Notes: generated by a model not told the origin, from the sequence alone. Counted from the stretch's first letter, positions 36,086 to 49,257 are shown. The stretch: DNA of 64,000 bases from Sebastes aleutianus (GCA_916700875.1 CAKAKS010000062.1:18838626-18902625); one strand, 5' to 3'. Numbers and translations: made by a program.

Positions 36086-37083
36086 TGAGTTTTCCAAAAT
36101 AAATCTCAGAAAAGTGTTGTGATGCGTTAGAAATAAGACGTTTCAACTTTTGATATAATTAAGAAGGTTATTTTTTTGTATCTCTTCCTCTGCTGTTTAG
36201 GAGCCACAGTAGCCTTACAGCATTACTTTTCATAGACTCAGAGGAACAAGAATGTGATTCATTCATTCAAGCTGCTCTTTCATTGTTGTGATAATTTGAA
36301 GTAGTACTTAAAATGCATTTGCAGAGCACTATGTACACTTTCTTGTCTTCCTTGTCATTGCATACAATTGAGATAGACGATTCCATACATCCTCAAGACT
36401 GAAGAGGTCAGTCCATTAGAAGAAATGAGCACACTGTACCGTCGATATAATATTCGTCTTAATTCTGAGCCATCTTTTAAACCTTGTAGACCATGGACTA
36501 TTATTCAACAACCACATTATTCCTCTTTATCATAATTGCAGACATGATGCTTGATGATAAAAGCGAAGCGGACTAGCTGAGTGCAATGTACCAAGGTATG
36601 TTGCATTTACATCCCAGTAATGGGAACTCATATCAACTCATGTTGGATATGTAACCAACCTTGAGTAGACCTGCATAATGTCTCCTAGCTGGGTTGTTCA
36701 AATTCTACTGGGCCAGACTATAGGACTCATAAATCACTATACTGAATATCGAAGTGAAGGTGACCCCAACCTCAGTGCAGTCATAACACACTGATTCCTG
36801 CATTGAAATAAGTGAATGACGTCAGTATTGAATGCTGCCTTACGCATTTATATTGTTGTATTATTGTCTTGTTGATAACATTTTTAGGTAGACAAATATT
36901 TAAAAAAAAAATAAATAAATACATCCACAGAGCCTTTAAAAGGGTGCCAAATGAAAAAAAAAAGTATGGCTTTACCTGAAAAAAAAAAAAAGATTGTAGA
37001 TTAATCATTTTGAAAAATTTTGGCGGGTCCAAAATGAATGTTTTGTTTATCTCTGAGGAAGATATCTGACGTTTGGTTCCCAC
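36086..37083. other. No gene recognised
   Basis: A-rich runs at 36,900-36,990. The 118-codon minus frame (36,781-37,137) is T-rich low-complexity and runs into the next element. Confidence 0.45.
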
Positions 37084-37300
37084 TAGGGATGCAGCAATAC
37101 CGATACCGGATAGGATATCGGGCCGATACTGACTCAAATAGCTGGATCGGATATCAGTGACAATGGGGCCGATCTATTCAATTCAATTTTATGTTTATGT
37201 ACTATATACATTATATACTGTAATTTTAATTCCTGTTTGACAAATTTGTTGCTGCATTAAAAAAGTTTACACATTAATTATAATTCCTGTACATTTTTAA
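37084..37300 (+). mobile_element. hAT-like left end
   Basis: TAGGGATGCAGCAATACCG followed by CGGATAGGATATCGG and GATCGGATATCAG is typical of a fish hAT MITE left part. No right terminus is found before 38 kb, so truncated or decayed. The right limit is arbitrary. Confidence 0.5.
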
Positions 37301-39523
37301 GATTTTTTACTAAGTTGCTGAGGTACAATTTATTATTTTAATATAAAATAACAATCGAATAAATGTATATCTTTGTATTTATTGGTCACATTTTCATTTT
37401 ACTAAGTTTGGAAAGCAATGTTTAGTCAAGCCTGATATTGCCTTACATATAAAAGAATGATTCAAGTGACTTCCACACATTGTTGGCCTTTTTGTCCACA
37501 CAACGACAAGAATAATATGTCTATAATACAGTGGCCACATTTAGTTTTAAGATGTATTTGTTACTTTTTATGCAACATTACAACTCTATGGGCCAATTTA
37601 ACAAGCAGCGGTAAAGTTAACTTTATTTTTCTCTCTTTTTGTTAAAATTAAGCTCCCCCACATGCCTCGGTAGTTCGACACACAGTAACGCAATAAATAC
37701 TAATGCAGGCTGCAAACACATTTGCCAGGAGTCGTAGCCAACAATCTGTTTCGAATGATTATCTTGGCACTTTTTGTATAGTCAGCTAACTAAATAGTTG
37801 TGTTTATCTCATATCAGGCCTTATTCACAGATAATATCAATGGTAGTGACTGTCAGGCTTGTGTTGCATGACAGCAGCTGAAGGCATGGGACCAATCAAC
37901 TGCTGTGAGGGTACTAATAATGTTTGTGCTGTTTGTTCGATGTTTTATACACATTTTGTGATAAAAGTGGATGTTTAATATATGTGTGGTTGTATGTTTG
38001 TGTTACCAAACAAAGAGAATTACCGCAAATAGTTTTCATATAACAAATTGAACAGGCTCACATCGTGCCTGTGAGTTAAGGAATATTTTACACTGTTAAT
38101 AAAATCCAAGGGAAAGAGACCCATGTGAGGCAACCAGCAGCGTGTTCATTCGCTCAGGTTTTATAAATCCTTTTAATGAGATTTTTTTTCATTTGGTGTG
38201 GCATAGCATAACCAAATACTCTTAGGCATCCTCTGAAACTTCCATTTGGACTTTAATTTAATGCCCAGCCTGTTACAGATTTGATGTTCAAAAAAACAAT
38301 GAGAGAGAGGAAAGAAAATTTGTGAGGTGACAGAGAAAATTGTATAATTGAAAATGAAATCATGGAGCCCCTGAAGAGACTGCACTAATTTGCATAATAA
38401 TGAACACTCATGTGTTATTGTGTAGTCCGGTACATGCTGTTTAACTACACTAAGACTCTGAAATGGTTTGTTCCTGGGCTTTTGAACCTCTTGCTGTACA
38501 GCTGATGACTTTGCACGGAGCAGAATGACAGGAAAATAATGAAAGACCATCTCTCGCACATCAGAGTTCTCTGTAAATTCATTTCAACACATCTGTTCCC
38601 CTGGAGTGTCATCAAGTGATGCAGCTGTAAAATATGTGGGAGCGACACCCGTTAATAGTGAAGAGCACAAATGGCGAACATTACCCATCAGCCACCATTT
38701 ATTTAGAAATGAAGTGGGCTTATTTGTATACTCAGTCAGTTTTCTCTGCTCAGGGGACAACTGAAATGATATCCTTGCGGCGGAAACAATGCATTGAAAA
38801 TGTACCTAACTGTTGAATAGCTGACTAAAAACCTCTCATCTAATTTATCAATTAAAAAACACACTTTGTCTGCCCATATGTCTGACATTAGCGCATCTGT
38901 TATTCGCTGTGTTGGCGAACAAGTGGGTTTTGCCCTTGACCTGAATGAAATATTCAGTAGAGAGCCTCACACACACACACACACATACTGAACTGGTGGA
39001 AAACATGCAGGTGTTAGCTCTAGGTGGGCAACAAGCAGACATCTTCATCTCCAGCGGTCGGAGTCATCGGGGTCGTCATTGTTCTGCTCTGACCCGCTCC
39101 AAGCGGCAGAGACACCTGAATCATTTTAATGGTTTCATCGCATGGAGTCTCAGACGCACGAGGAAGGATTACTGTGATTGCATCTGTCCCGCTCCAGTGA
39201 TATCTGTCTGTGTGGCGGCATCACAGGGTCACGTAAGTCTGTGATTGAAGAAGCCACCGCAGATTTTAACGAACCTACAAAACAAAACTGTAGTCCGGAG
39301 AGAGAGAAAAGTAATTTCACATTTTTTGTCTCCCCTGATAATCCGAGTTGAAAAGCAATTTCATGTTGAGGGTTTGAGATGATATCTCACTTTAATCATA
39401 TTTAGGTCAAAGATGATGATGAAAAAAAAGATCTAAATATCTAAAACCGGGTTTTATAGGAGTTCAGAATGGCAGTAACAGCATTTAAAAAGACAAGTCA
39501 GGTCTGTATTTTTTTGATGACAA
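37301..39523. other. No gene recognised; octamer-containing stretch at 38,150-38,480
   Basis: Contains a short CA run (38,968-38,985) and an ATTTGCATAATAATG octamer site near 38,388. The plus frame to 39,244 ends near a donor-like CAC|GTAAGT (39,233), but no acceptor-supported model could be made. Confidence 0.3.
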
Positions 39524-39815
39524 TTAAAGGAATGGGGGCTACACTTCCACGGCGACGCCGTCGGACAGGGCGGAGTTATCAGCTGTAACCGTCGTATGAG
39601 AGCAGCGGCCGTGAGCTAGCCAGTGGGGCACACTCACATGCACGAATATGCAATAAAAGCAGCTGGCCAATTTATGTCAACAGAGCACAGAGAAGCTCGG
39701 ATTACAACACACACAGAAGGAGAGCGACTTCATTCTCTGCTCAGGTAGACCTTTATATTTTTACATAGCGAATAGTTATTTGAAGCTACATTAATGCTCT
39801 GGATATCCTATAGAG
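39524..39815 (+). mobile_element. Family H TTAA element, copy 2 (deleted)
   Basis: Begins TTAAAGGAATGGGGGC, lacks about 100 bases near the left, then matches H (TTATCAGCTGTAACCG, GACTTCATTCTCTGCTCAGG, GGATATCCTATAGAG). The right terminal CACCTTTAA is missing. Confidence 0.8.
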
Positions 39816-41991
39816 AAATCATTTTATATCAGAATTAAAGTAGAAATGTACAGTTCCATACATGCTGAGCAAAACAGTGCTTCTATTCATGTTGTATTTG
39901 CTGGAGTATGCCGGTGGGACTTTCAGCTGAATGCCTCCATATGCTGCATGCCTCACACATGAGAGCTGCAGGCCGGAAACAAGGCAGGAGCTGTTCTCAG
40001 CGGTCCTCCCTACATGCTGCTTCTGTCTCTGGGGCTCTTTGGTTTGCATGTGTGAGACCAAACTCATTCAGCATTTAAACCCTTCCTCTGTTTCACACCA
40101 ACTCCCTCATTTACTCAGGCTACTTTCTACGGCTAAAGAAAGCCTTTAACATGAATGAATTCATCTTAATTATCATCTGAAACTATAAGTAAAAACCTCT
40201 CATTTCAGTAGTGTGTAGAGAAAATATGTAACTATATTACTGTGATGTGAGAAGCAACTAGCTTTTGCCAGCAGCAGATTATTCATTGGATCTCTGTAGC
40301 AATACCAGCTGCTGCCCTTATACTGTAGTTGCTGATTTGCGTATTCGACACCTTTGTAAATACTTCATGTGGAAGTATTCATAACTCTTCCTGGCACACT
40401 CAATAGTACCACAGAGTTATAGTAATTTTTTCAAATGTACAGTAATTATTAAAAACACCGCTTTTGCAGGCTTACAGTAGCTGCTTTTTGATTCCTCGAC
40501 ATTAAGCCTTTCATGAAGCCAGAAGAGACTTTCTGATTTATTTTTCCTTTGGCTTCTTTACAGTCTCCTTTAAGGGACCCCCCAGCGATGTAGTCACTTG
40601 ATTCAAAGTGTTTTCCTCTGGGAGCAGCTCTTTCAGAAGTGATGTGTGATTATCTCCACTTGTCACAATCCTAATCAAAGTAAATTTCAGACGTGCCACG
40701 GCGCGAGCATTATGGGGGGATTGCACAGATGTTTCAGATGGCAAGAATCAGGTGTTACTCCTATTCTGACACGAACAAACAACTTGATGTGCAAGAAGTG
40801 AAGGAAGCATTTAATATTTGATGTGGGGTGTAAGGCCTCAGAGTGCTTCTCTTGGATTTCATTTAAACTTTTAGTAGCATCACAGGAGTATCGGTCCAAC
40901 TACTGCTGTGTTTTAACACTGTTCAGTGTCTCCTTGCAGGTTTTCAGAGCATTAGTGACAGCGGTTGTCGGGCAGTAAATACCTCATAAAATAATCCAGT
41001 TTAAAGAGAGTGGACCTGAGGAGTGATCAATATTTCATGATACCGTCAACAAAATGTAAACACAGTGGAGCTGCTGTATAGTCAAACATACACACACCAC
41101 AAGTCAATACATGACGACAGTAAGGGAGGATATATAAGACACTTTATACCGGCCAACATTTATAGATTCAACAAGGTTGAAATAAGTGCACGACCCAAAC
41201 AGGGAGAGTGGTCTGTTTACATTATGTGACAGCAGCTCAAATCTCTTTTGCATAAACTCACTATTCTTTGTGACTGAAACAGCCTTCATGCTAATGTCAC
41301 AGATCAGCAACTGGAACTATCTAAAAACCCTGCCGAGCTTCCTGTGCCAACTCAATATTTGTACAACATTGTGGTGACTAAGGCCAGAGTGGCCAGATGA
41401 CAATTAGCAGCTTGTGCTGCACAAGGCTCATGCATGACTTCACTGATTTCATAACTGTATTTGATTGTAAGCAGTATCATATTTTCTCACAGGACAGGAA
41501 GGAAAAAACTCAGTTGGAGTGTCGGTAAATCATTTTATCGCACAATAAATCATTCATATATAAAACAAGTTTCTTGAATTCTATATTCTAGTTTAATTAA
41601 GCAACACTGCTGGCCTGAAGCCATCTGATTTCTTCAAATTAAAGCAAAGAGCTTTTTAAAAGGGCTACACACAGATTATTAAAAACCCATTTCTTCAAAA
41701 TCCCTCTGGTGTAGTGGTGTATAAACTTGGCAACCCAAGTGGAAGGCACAGCAAATGTTTATTTTTCAATATTGTGATTGACTTGGCCAATATGAGAGTT
41801 ACGCATCCGTACGGCATAAGGCTGAATGCAGATGACTTTAGCTTGCTGCTGTGTGGCTAACTACTTTTTGCAAATCCAATCAAAACCAGCTGTACCGCTG
41901 CTGTGGGTGATGACGGTTTACCACTCACCAAATCATGCAGGTTTGAATACTATTAATAAGCACTGTTCTGAGAGATATTTATAAAGAGGGC
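39816..41991. other. No gene recognised
   Basis: Short frames only; no repeats paired within the window. Confidence 0.45.
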
Positions 41992-43465
41992 CTATTATGC
42001 TTTGGTGCTTTTTCCCTTTCCTTTAGTGTGTTATAAAGTTTTTTTTGTTCATGTTAAATGTCGGAAAGTTACAAAGCCCAAAAGTCCACACCAAAGGGAC
42101 ATTCTACTCCCTAGGGGTGGGAAAAAAAATGTATTCTCTAATGTATCGCAATTTATGTGGAGGTAGAAGGAAGTTACCGTTTTTATTGTTGTAGTCTGAG
42201 TAACGTGACGTCATATCCGTTCCGTATCCTTCAACCAAAACAAAGCGCAGTTGGTCGCAGTGAGTCGGGTCTGCGGGTCTGCGGGTCTGCGTGGATATGA
42301 CTTGAACCCTCACATTTTAAATCAAAGTGGTAAACACTACACATACAATAAAGTATAGAATTACTTTGGGCTTCACACATTGACAGGAAAAGCCCAGCTA
42401 GACATCATGGCTAAAGCTGCATGCTAACTCTGTCATGGACAGGAATTTGTATCGGAACGTGCAGTCAAGCCGGCCGTCACTCTCATCTCCGTGGTCAAAT
42501 CAGCCGACGCCACAACTGTAAAGCAGCCATATACTGACATTTATGTTAAATGCATTCAAACTGCCGTGATGGAGCTGACCATGGATGCACAGTATAAAGA
42601 GAACGGACGAGCGAGCGACGCACTTGGCGAAGTTAGCGGAAGTATACATGTGTGACTACGTCCGGTTTTCAAAATAAGGTTTTAACGAAGGGAACTGTAT
42701 GTACAAAATACATATATGGAAATAAGATTGATTAGATTATATTCACTAGAAGTATAAAATATTATATGTACCTTATAAACTAGGAAGAAAATACCATTCA
42801 TTTGTGAGGGAAATGTCTTTACTCTTGGATTTTTGGGTTGCTGGACAAAATTTTATAAATAATGCCTGACAATGACTGATATATTTGACTTCAGGACATC
42901 TCTGACTACATACATGCTGCATTTTTTACTGTATTAATTAGAGATCTTCCAAAGTTAAAGTCCCAAGAAGTGTATAATTAAAGTTTTCCAATGGTCTAGT
43001 GTTATAAAAAATACATACTGTATGGAATCGGCACCCAAGTATCGTGATAGTATTAAATTGGGAGATAGGCGTATCATCCCAGCTCTTCTACTCCCCCACA
43101 GAAACACTGCTCCTGAACTGCCTGAACCGCCTCGCTTGAAGTCCTGCCTTTTCTTCTGTAACGTGATGATGTCACCAAGTAACACATTTGCATAATACCT
43201 GCCTAGCGGCTAGTTTGGCACACCCTCAAACAAAGCAAGTTAGAGCGGAGCTGGAGCAGAGTCTGAAGAGTTTGGTTCGGTGGACCAATCACAACAGAGA
43301 GGGCCAGCTGACCAATCAGAGCACACTGGCTGTATGAGAAAATAATAATAATAAGTGTAATGTGTTTATAATAATAAAGTATTTTTTGATCATTAAAGCA
43401 TGTAAACATGTTCTAGTAGAAACACAAAGTATGCACCTGAAAATGAGCATAATAGGTCCTCTTTA
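41992..43465 (+). mobile_element. Family I TTAA element, copy 2, split by a hAT insertion
   Basis: Left end TAAAGAGGGCCTATTATGC, right end, inverted, TTAAAGAGGACCTATTATGC. The right part has AACATGTTCTAGTAGAAACA and CTGAAAATGAGCATAATAGG common to I copies. A 974-bp element splits it after 42,111, and removing that leaves about 490 bases. Non-coding. Confidence 0.85.
42112..43085. mobile_element. hAT-like element Q inserted in I
   Basis: Left end TAGGGGTGGGAAAAAAAATG, then CTAATGTATCGCAATT. The right end mirrors it (GTATCGTGATAG, CGTATCATCCCAGCTC). TTCTACTCCC is present on both sides (42,102-42,111 and 43,086-43,095); the 8-bp hAT duplication lies within these 10 matching bases. A GGGTCTGC unit is repeated three times at 42,267-42,290. 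No transposase frame. Confidence 0.88.
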
Positions 43466-44719
43466 ACAGCTTTCCTGTATTAATTTTGCAGACCGGTAAT
43501 TTAAAATGAAGTTATTACAAATAATGTACAACCTAATAAGAGTTCATGAATAAATTCCCCTGTTAATGAACAGTAATTAACACGTCAAGCTAATAAGCTT
43601 ATGAGGGATTTGAATTAAAAAACCTGGATGGAAATTTCAGCCGAGACGGAAACCTTGTGTGTATGTTCATGCTTTCCTGTTTGTGTGTGCGATGCTTTTA
43701 TTGCTTTATAGCTTCAACAACACCACCTGCAATAACAGCTGAACATGCGCCTGCTGTGTGTGAGTGCACTTCATTTGCCCTCTCCTCACCTTCACAGATG
43801 CAATGGCGTTCAAAAGACTGAAGCACTTTTAGCCAGAGTTTGTCAAAACAATCCCTTTCCCTGCACCATCTGTCAGAAATCATAGGCCAGCTCACGACCT
43901 CTGACCCTCCTCCTTTTATTCAAGAAACTCTACAGTGCAGTCATGAAAAGTTTTACAGGAACTGAAGCAAGTATTTCTCTAAACACTTTCCAACCTCCAC
44001 TGATCACACACTCCACAATCTGCTCTGCTTTTTTCACCGTTACGTGATCTAGGGAATCATTTAGACAACACAGTGTAGGCGGATGTCCTTTTGTCGGTAT
44101 GCACAGCATCTGTGTGGGCTGCCTGCTGGGCTCGGCTCTCTTATGGATAGGGCACTGGAAGGCCCAGGCTCCCTGGCTGCAGTCAGACAGATGCAGACTG
44201 GTGGGCGCCTCATCACTAACTGCCTGCAGACAGACACACAAGCGGCGGCCACAGTGTACCAACACTCGGTTAGAAGTGGCTGCGGGAGTGAATATACAGC
44301 ACATGTGTGCCTGAGTCGACTTCCCTGGCCTCTGACCCGCCATCGGTCTGTTTACATCCCTTATCATGAGTCAGATGTTGTGAATGAAAAAAAGCAATAC
44401 TGTGTAGGATGAGCAATGTTTCATCAGCATTTATGCATATATTATTGCCATAATGGTTTTATTTGTTGTTTGTACTGATTTAGTTTTATTAAATTACATG
44501 TACAAAAATAAATGGTGGTTCCCTGTTTGGCATAAAGTATCTTAATATGTAAGGACAGACACTTTTTAAAGCCAGTCTGCTACCTCAGCACACAGCACTT
44601 TATATCAGTTTATTTAACCATGATTCAGTCCTCACCATTGAGTACCTGGTGCTCCTTTTAATGTACTGTAGCTTCTATTGGTGTATTGTGTTTTTATGTA
44701 AATGTGTTTTAATTAGGTA
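43466..44719. other. No recognised gene; one 145-codon ATG frame on minus (43,930-44,367)
   Basis: The minus frame has a true ATG and no internal stop, but overlapping frames on plus are also open, the region is GC-richer than average, and no domain or signal peptide is visible. Chance is the simpler explanation. Confidence 0.3.
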
Positions 44720-45010
44720 TTTTAATGCGATAAAACGCATTAACGCAAAGTGGATTTAAAGCAACTAATTTCTTTAACGCATTAACGCAACTTGATATTT
44801 TTAGGTTGTAGCGGGTTTTAAAGCTAGAGTGAAGATACTGGCATCATATGAAACAATAAAACCTAAGGAATCCATTGGTACCAACCATGTCATACTAGCT
44901 TGTCGGAAAGAACGACAAATAACGCTCCAAATTTAAGCTCGATTATTTTCATGAGGAAAAACTGTCATGGTCATTTTCAAAGGGGTCCCTTGACCTCTGA
45001 CCCCAAGATT
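44720..45010 (+). mobile_element. Family C copy 2 (left part)
   Basis: TTAACGCATTAACGC-type start and AAAGCTAGAGTGAAGATACT, AACCTAAGGAATCCATTGGT, ACCAACCAT, CTTGACCTCTGACC match C copy 3. Similarity stops at about 45,010, so the right half is lost. Confidence 0.8.
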
Positions 45011-45545
45011 GGCTTGCATGACTCTGAAAAATCATCATCATCTAATATTAGCAGGGTGTTCTTTATATCAGCTTGCACTAAAGAAGATAAAGGACCTTAA
45101 TAGGCAGCACATACCTCACGACTGAAAGGATTTCCCCTCCTCTCCATCTCTGCTGTTATACTGTATGTCTGTACTGTCTAGGTGAGATGTTTCTCAAGAC
45201 ATTTCAGATGATGAAAGACAGCATCAGTTGCACAAGATGAATAATTAAGTGGTTATTTTTACCCCTCTGGGGCATGAAACGGCTGCCAGTATGTGTGCAG
45301 ACAGGTGAGAGGATTGCTGACTGTATAAACGATGGCATTGAGTCAGAGGATCTTATGGTTTCACAGGCGTGCAGCCAAGCTTGTTAATAAGGGTCTAGTA
45401 GGGGATTGTTCTGCTTTCGTAGCACTCTTAAGTTTTAATAATTCAAATACAGAGGTATTGTAAAGTTTATGCTACATGCTGAGCCGCTGTTCTTGTATAT
45501 ATAAAATCATTAGGGAGAAATCTAAGGAAATGTTCCCCATTGTAG
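45011..45545. other. No gene recognised
   Basis: Nothing beyond unique sequence between two C copies. Confidence 0.45.
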
Positions 45546-45553
45546 ATTCTTAA

Positions 45554-46196
45554 TAGGGCTGTCAAAGTTAACGCGATAAAAACTCGTTAACGGGAATTTG
45601 TTTTAACACCACAAATTTTTTTTACGCCTTAACATAACTTGCAATATCGATCTTTCGGAGGTTGGAGGAGGCTCAGTTATAAAGCTAGAGTGAAGATACT
45701 GTAATCATATGAAACTAGAAAAACCTAAGGAATCCATTGGTACCAACCATACCATACTAGCTTGTCACAAAGGAGGGTAAATAACGCTCCAAACTTACGT
45801 TAAATTTTGGCGAGGAAAAAACAGCCATGGCCATTTTCAAAGGGATCCCTTGACCTCTGACCTCAAGATATGTGAATGGAACGCACACTGACAGCTGTTG
45901 TTGCCTGTTGGACTTGAGTTTGCCATGTTATGATTTGAGCATATTGTTTATGCTAAATGCAGTACCTGTGAGGGTTTCTGAACAATATTTGTCATTGTTT
46001 TGTGTTGTTAATTGATTTCCATTAATAAATATATACATACAATTGTATAAAGCAAGCATATTTGCCCACTCCCATGTTGATAAGAGTATTTAATATTTGA
46101 CAAATCTCCCTTTAAGGTGCATTTTGAACAGATAAAAAATGTGCGATTAATTTGCGATTAATCGCGATTAAATATTTTAAACGATTGGCAGCCCTA
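45554..46196 (+). mobile_element. Family C copy 3, complete hAT-like element (643 bp)
   Basis: Ends TAGGGCTGTCAAAGTTAACG and, inverted, TAGGGCTGCCAATCGTTTAA. Flanks ATTCTTAA (45,546-45,553) and ATTTTTAA (46,197-46,204) form an 8-bp TSD with one mismatch. Non-coding. Confidence 0.9.
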
Positions 46197-46204
46197 ATTT
46201 TTAA

Positions 46205-46951
46205 TTAAGCAGTCAGTATCTCAAGTTATAGTCATCAGCTTGATGGGAAAGGACATGGAGAGAAAGCACTTTCCTTTGACTACAAAGTCAAATTATCGTG
46301 ATATTCAAATTAAATCAATCTGTCACAGAACCTCAGATCCGGGTCACGTCATTGTACTTGTTGACCGTGGATAAATTGTGCCCATAAGGCTGAACAAGCC
46401 TCTGAATCATGCATGTGGTGCAATTTTGCTCAGTGCCTTTGTGTAAAATATAGGTATATTTCCCCTCTTGCCTCCAAGCTAATGGACAGAGAAGGAGGTA
46501 AAAAAAGATGACAGAAGCAGGCACACAGGCACTTAGCCATTTTTAATTATATATGTCTTGCATCTCCATCAAAATAATCCCACTGTGCATTCCCTGTAAG
46601 TGTATCAATATGAGCTGGACACTATTTACAGACATAGAGCTCCATTCCCTTGGTTGAAGGGAGGGCGGCCAACCCTAAACCAGAGAAGCTCAGCTGGGAG
46701 AGCTGAAAGCACCAACATTAAGTATTTTCAGCCTTACTTCCATCTAGACCATAAATAAACCTTATTCATTCCAGAGTCACAGAGTACAGGCTGCATGTCA
46801 CAGCTGTTGGAATAGCCGTGTCTCTTTTGTAAGGCTTTTAGTGTAGGTGGTGGTGTGTTTATCCCACCGGTCACGCTGAGGCAGCCACCATGGGGCCTCA
46901 GCCCTCCTCGCTGAGTGTTGGCTGAGTTTGCCCACGCTCTGCTCTCCACAG
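46205..46951. other. No coding exon called; short ATG frame in optimal context at 46,890
   Basis: GCCACCATGG at 46,885-46,893 is a perfect Kozak context, but the frame stops after 11 residues (TGA 46,923-46,925). It lies 60 bases upstream of the exon proposed next. It could be an upstream frame in a longer 5' leader. Confidence 0.3.
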
Positions 46952-47108
46952 TGAGCGGTCTGTCTCTCCCGGTACCCGAGCTGTCAAGTTGCTTCACAGG
47001 AAACATACAGGAGGAGGGGCGCAGACAGGGGACATCATTTTCACTAAATTACAGAGCAAGTATGACCCTCGCACTAATTCTTTTTCTGGCTCTTGGGGGA
47101 ATTATGAG
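46952..47108 (+). CDS. Candidate signal-peptide exon of an unidentified gene
   Basis: After an acceptor-like CTCTCCACAG (46,942-46,951) comes a leader. ATG at 47,062 (A at -3) begins MTLALILFLALGGIM, a short hydrophobic stretch like a secretory signal. The exon ends AG|GTAAGT (GT at 47,109-47,110), a perfect donor. 15 full codons plus 2 bases are coding. The phase is matched by the candidate exon at 49,458, where AG+C gives serine. The leader could instead be continuous with upstream sequence including the Kozak-context frame at 46,890. No family is recognised, and such short exons can arise by chance; homology or RNA evidence is lacking. Confidence 0.3.
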
Positions 47109-47860
47109 GTAAGTCTGACACCTTGACTGCTCCATAATGAGCGCAGACACAGGCAAAGCATAGAGACAATAAACTTCACCGAGGGTAATACCTTGGCTTA
47201 AGCGACACTTCACTACCCCTGCAGAGCCACTGATAAGAGGATAAAATCTCAAATTGGTCTCTTTGTCTTGGGCGACGTGTGATTGATATTTCAGCAGAAG
47301 AACAAAAGAAGTTTCGAACCCAAACCTGCGTAGCCGGGTGAAATGAAAACCAATCCTTCGCTCAGTGAAGTCCCTTCTAGGTGCAATTTCAAACTTTTTC
47401 GGAAACCCATCGCAGGAAATATGAGATCAATTATTACCTCAAGCCGTTTATCTGTGCTGACTAAATATTTAAATGAATGCAAATGGTACTCCCACAAAGG
47501 TTCGTGGATGGGGATCTGAGCCGTAACCTAGTCCCACTCAGCGCTCTACCTAGTGTTTATGCAAATTATTCTTCACAGCTAGTCTGCTCATTGCCATTCT
47601 TCGGTTAGTGCAGCGCAGGTTAAACTGGTTCCTGCATACATACATATTTCTCCTTCCTTTCATCGCTCTGATCTGTCCTTCAGTCACTGCTTGTTATTAT
47701 CGCCTCAATAGAATTTTAGATGAAGTCATTAAATGCAAAGGCTTTGGAATTGTATATTGCTGTGTTAATATTCAATGGTGTACTTTACTTGAACTTAAAC
47801 TTTATTAGATTTGTCATATACATACAGGTACATACATGTCATTTGACATCTGTATTTAAT
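47109..47860. other. No gene recognised; intron of the candidate model
   Basis: Unique sequence with short frames. Confidence 0.35.
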
Positions 47861-48471
47861 GCCGGGTACACACTACACGAGAATCAAGCCGATTTTGGGC
47901 CAGATTCCCCCCCCTCTCAACAATCGTCAGCAAAGCCCCGCTTTTTTGATGGTTCTAAAGATTATCTTTCCAGATATTCCTGTGGTGTGAGATATGTTAA
48001 AAGTGTTTTTACATCCCCCAATCTGCTCGGAAGTCCATCCCGGCCGTGTCGATCTCAAATCGTAAATATTGAACTTGTTTAATATTTACGATCGGATATC
48101 CTGTTGTGTGTGGGGAACGCAGAGGACAGATGATGGGAAAGAACGATAGCCAATTGGAAACCAAGTGGGCGTTGCTAATGCATGAGCTAATGCAAAATGG
48201 AAGCATAAAGTAGTAGTAAGATGGACCTCAGAAATGGAGGAACAACTTGTTAATTTGTGGCAACAACGCAAGTGTTTTTCTTTAACATGTCTCCATGACT
48301 TCATCCATATTTTTTTGTTTTTCTTCGCGAATTTTGAGTACAAAGAAGTGCAAAAACTAACACCGCTAATTCCTCCTGCCCGTCATCCACCATGTTTGTT
48401 TACACTAAAGTCACGTTTGATCGCGTGAGATTTTGCGTTCATGAATGAAGTCTGTTAGTGTGTGTTGTGCT
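47861..48471. mobile_element. Probable hAT-like element (about 610 bp)
   Basis: Left GCCGGGTACACACTACACGA and right GTTAGTGTGTGTTGTGC form a weak inverted pair. GGGTACACACTACACGA is a known type of fish element terminus. A perfect 12-bp-arm hairpin (ATCGTAAATATT) lies inside at 48,059-48,092. TSD unclear. Confidence 0.5.
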
Positions 48472-48555
48472 ATTTTGGCCAAATTGTTGCTCTCCATACA
48501 CTATAAGAACAAAACTGTTTTAACATAACATCTGTTAAGATTTGAAAAATCTTTT

Positions 48556-48720
48556 AGTGGGGGCCAGCCTTAACCCATCCTTAGGAGCAGTGGGCTGCTG
48601 TAAAGCGCCCGGGGAGCAACTTGGGGTTCAGTGTCTCGCTCGAGGACACTTCGACATGCAAACAGTAGAAACCGGGGATCAAACCGCCAACCTTGTGGTT
48701 GAAGGACGACCACACTACAC
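48556..48720 (-). repeat. tRNA-derived SINE-like fragment
   Basis: On the minus strand it contains GGTTGGCGGTTTGATCCCC, close to a tRNA B box, then GTCGAAGTGTCCTCGAGC and GACACTGAACCCCAAGTTGC. That wording is common in teleost SINE/LINE-tail repeats. Truncated; family not named. Confidence 0.5.
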
Positions 48721-48857
48721 TCTAGGAAATATACTTTTTACTCCATTACTTTTACCTGACAGCTTGTAACTAGTAGTACTTTACAAATTAAGATTTCAAA
48801 TACAATACATATGAAGACTTTTTAAAATGTTTAGAAATTAAACCACATATAAAATTT

Positions 48858-49257
48858 GATGAATTGATTAGTTGATTAAACATTTAGATCAAAATATTTA
48901 TAAGCGATTGATTAATTTTTTTAATGCAAAAATGTCAAAAATGTCATGGTTTCAACTTCTCGAATGTGCCAATTTGATGTTTTTCTTGAATCAGTAAACT
49001 GAATCATTTTGAGGTTTGGACTGTAGCTCAGAGAATGTATGTCTGAAAATAGTCAACAATATGTTAATTTCAGTCTCTCAAAGTCCAAGGTGATGTCTTT
49101 AAATGTCTTGTTTTGTCAGTTCAAAACCCAAAGATATTCAGTTATATGATATAAAATAGAGAAAAGCAGTAAATCTTTATATTTCAGAAGTTGAAAACAG
49201 CAAAAATTACAGTAACGATTAATTGATTATCTAAATAGACTAATCATTGAAGCTCTA
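48858..49257 (-). mobile_element. Family D copy 3, diverged
   Basis: Inverted relative to the 19.96 kb copy. It keeps CCCAAAGATATTCAGTT, AGTCAACAATATG and the terminus AAGCTCTA (TAGAGCTT inverted). Many substitutions, so an old copy. Confidence 0.65.

Noticed and set aside
38945..39244. 99-codon frame ending near a GTAAGT donor
   Set aside because: It starts across a CA repeat, and no supporting acceptor or downstream exon was identified.
48556..48720. tRNA gene
   Set aside because: Only a B-box-like segment is present, without a foldable complete tRNA. It fits a SINE-like fragment better.
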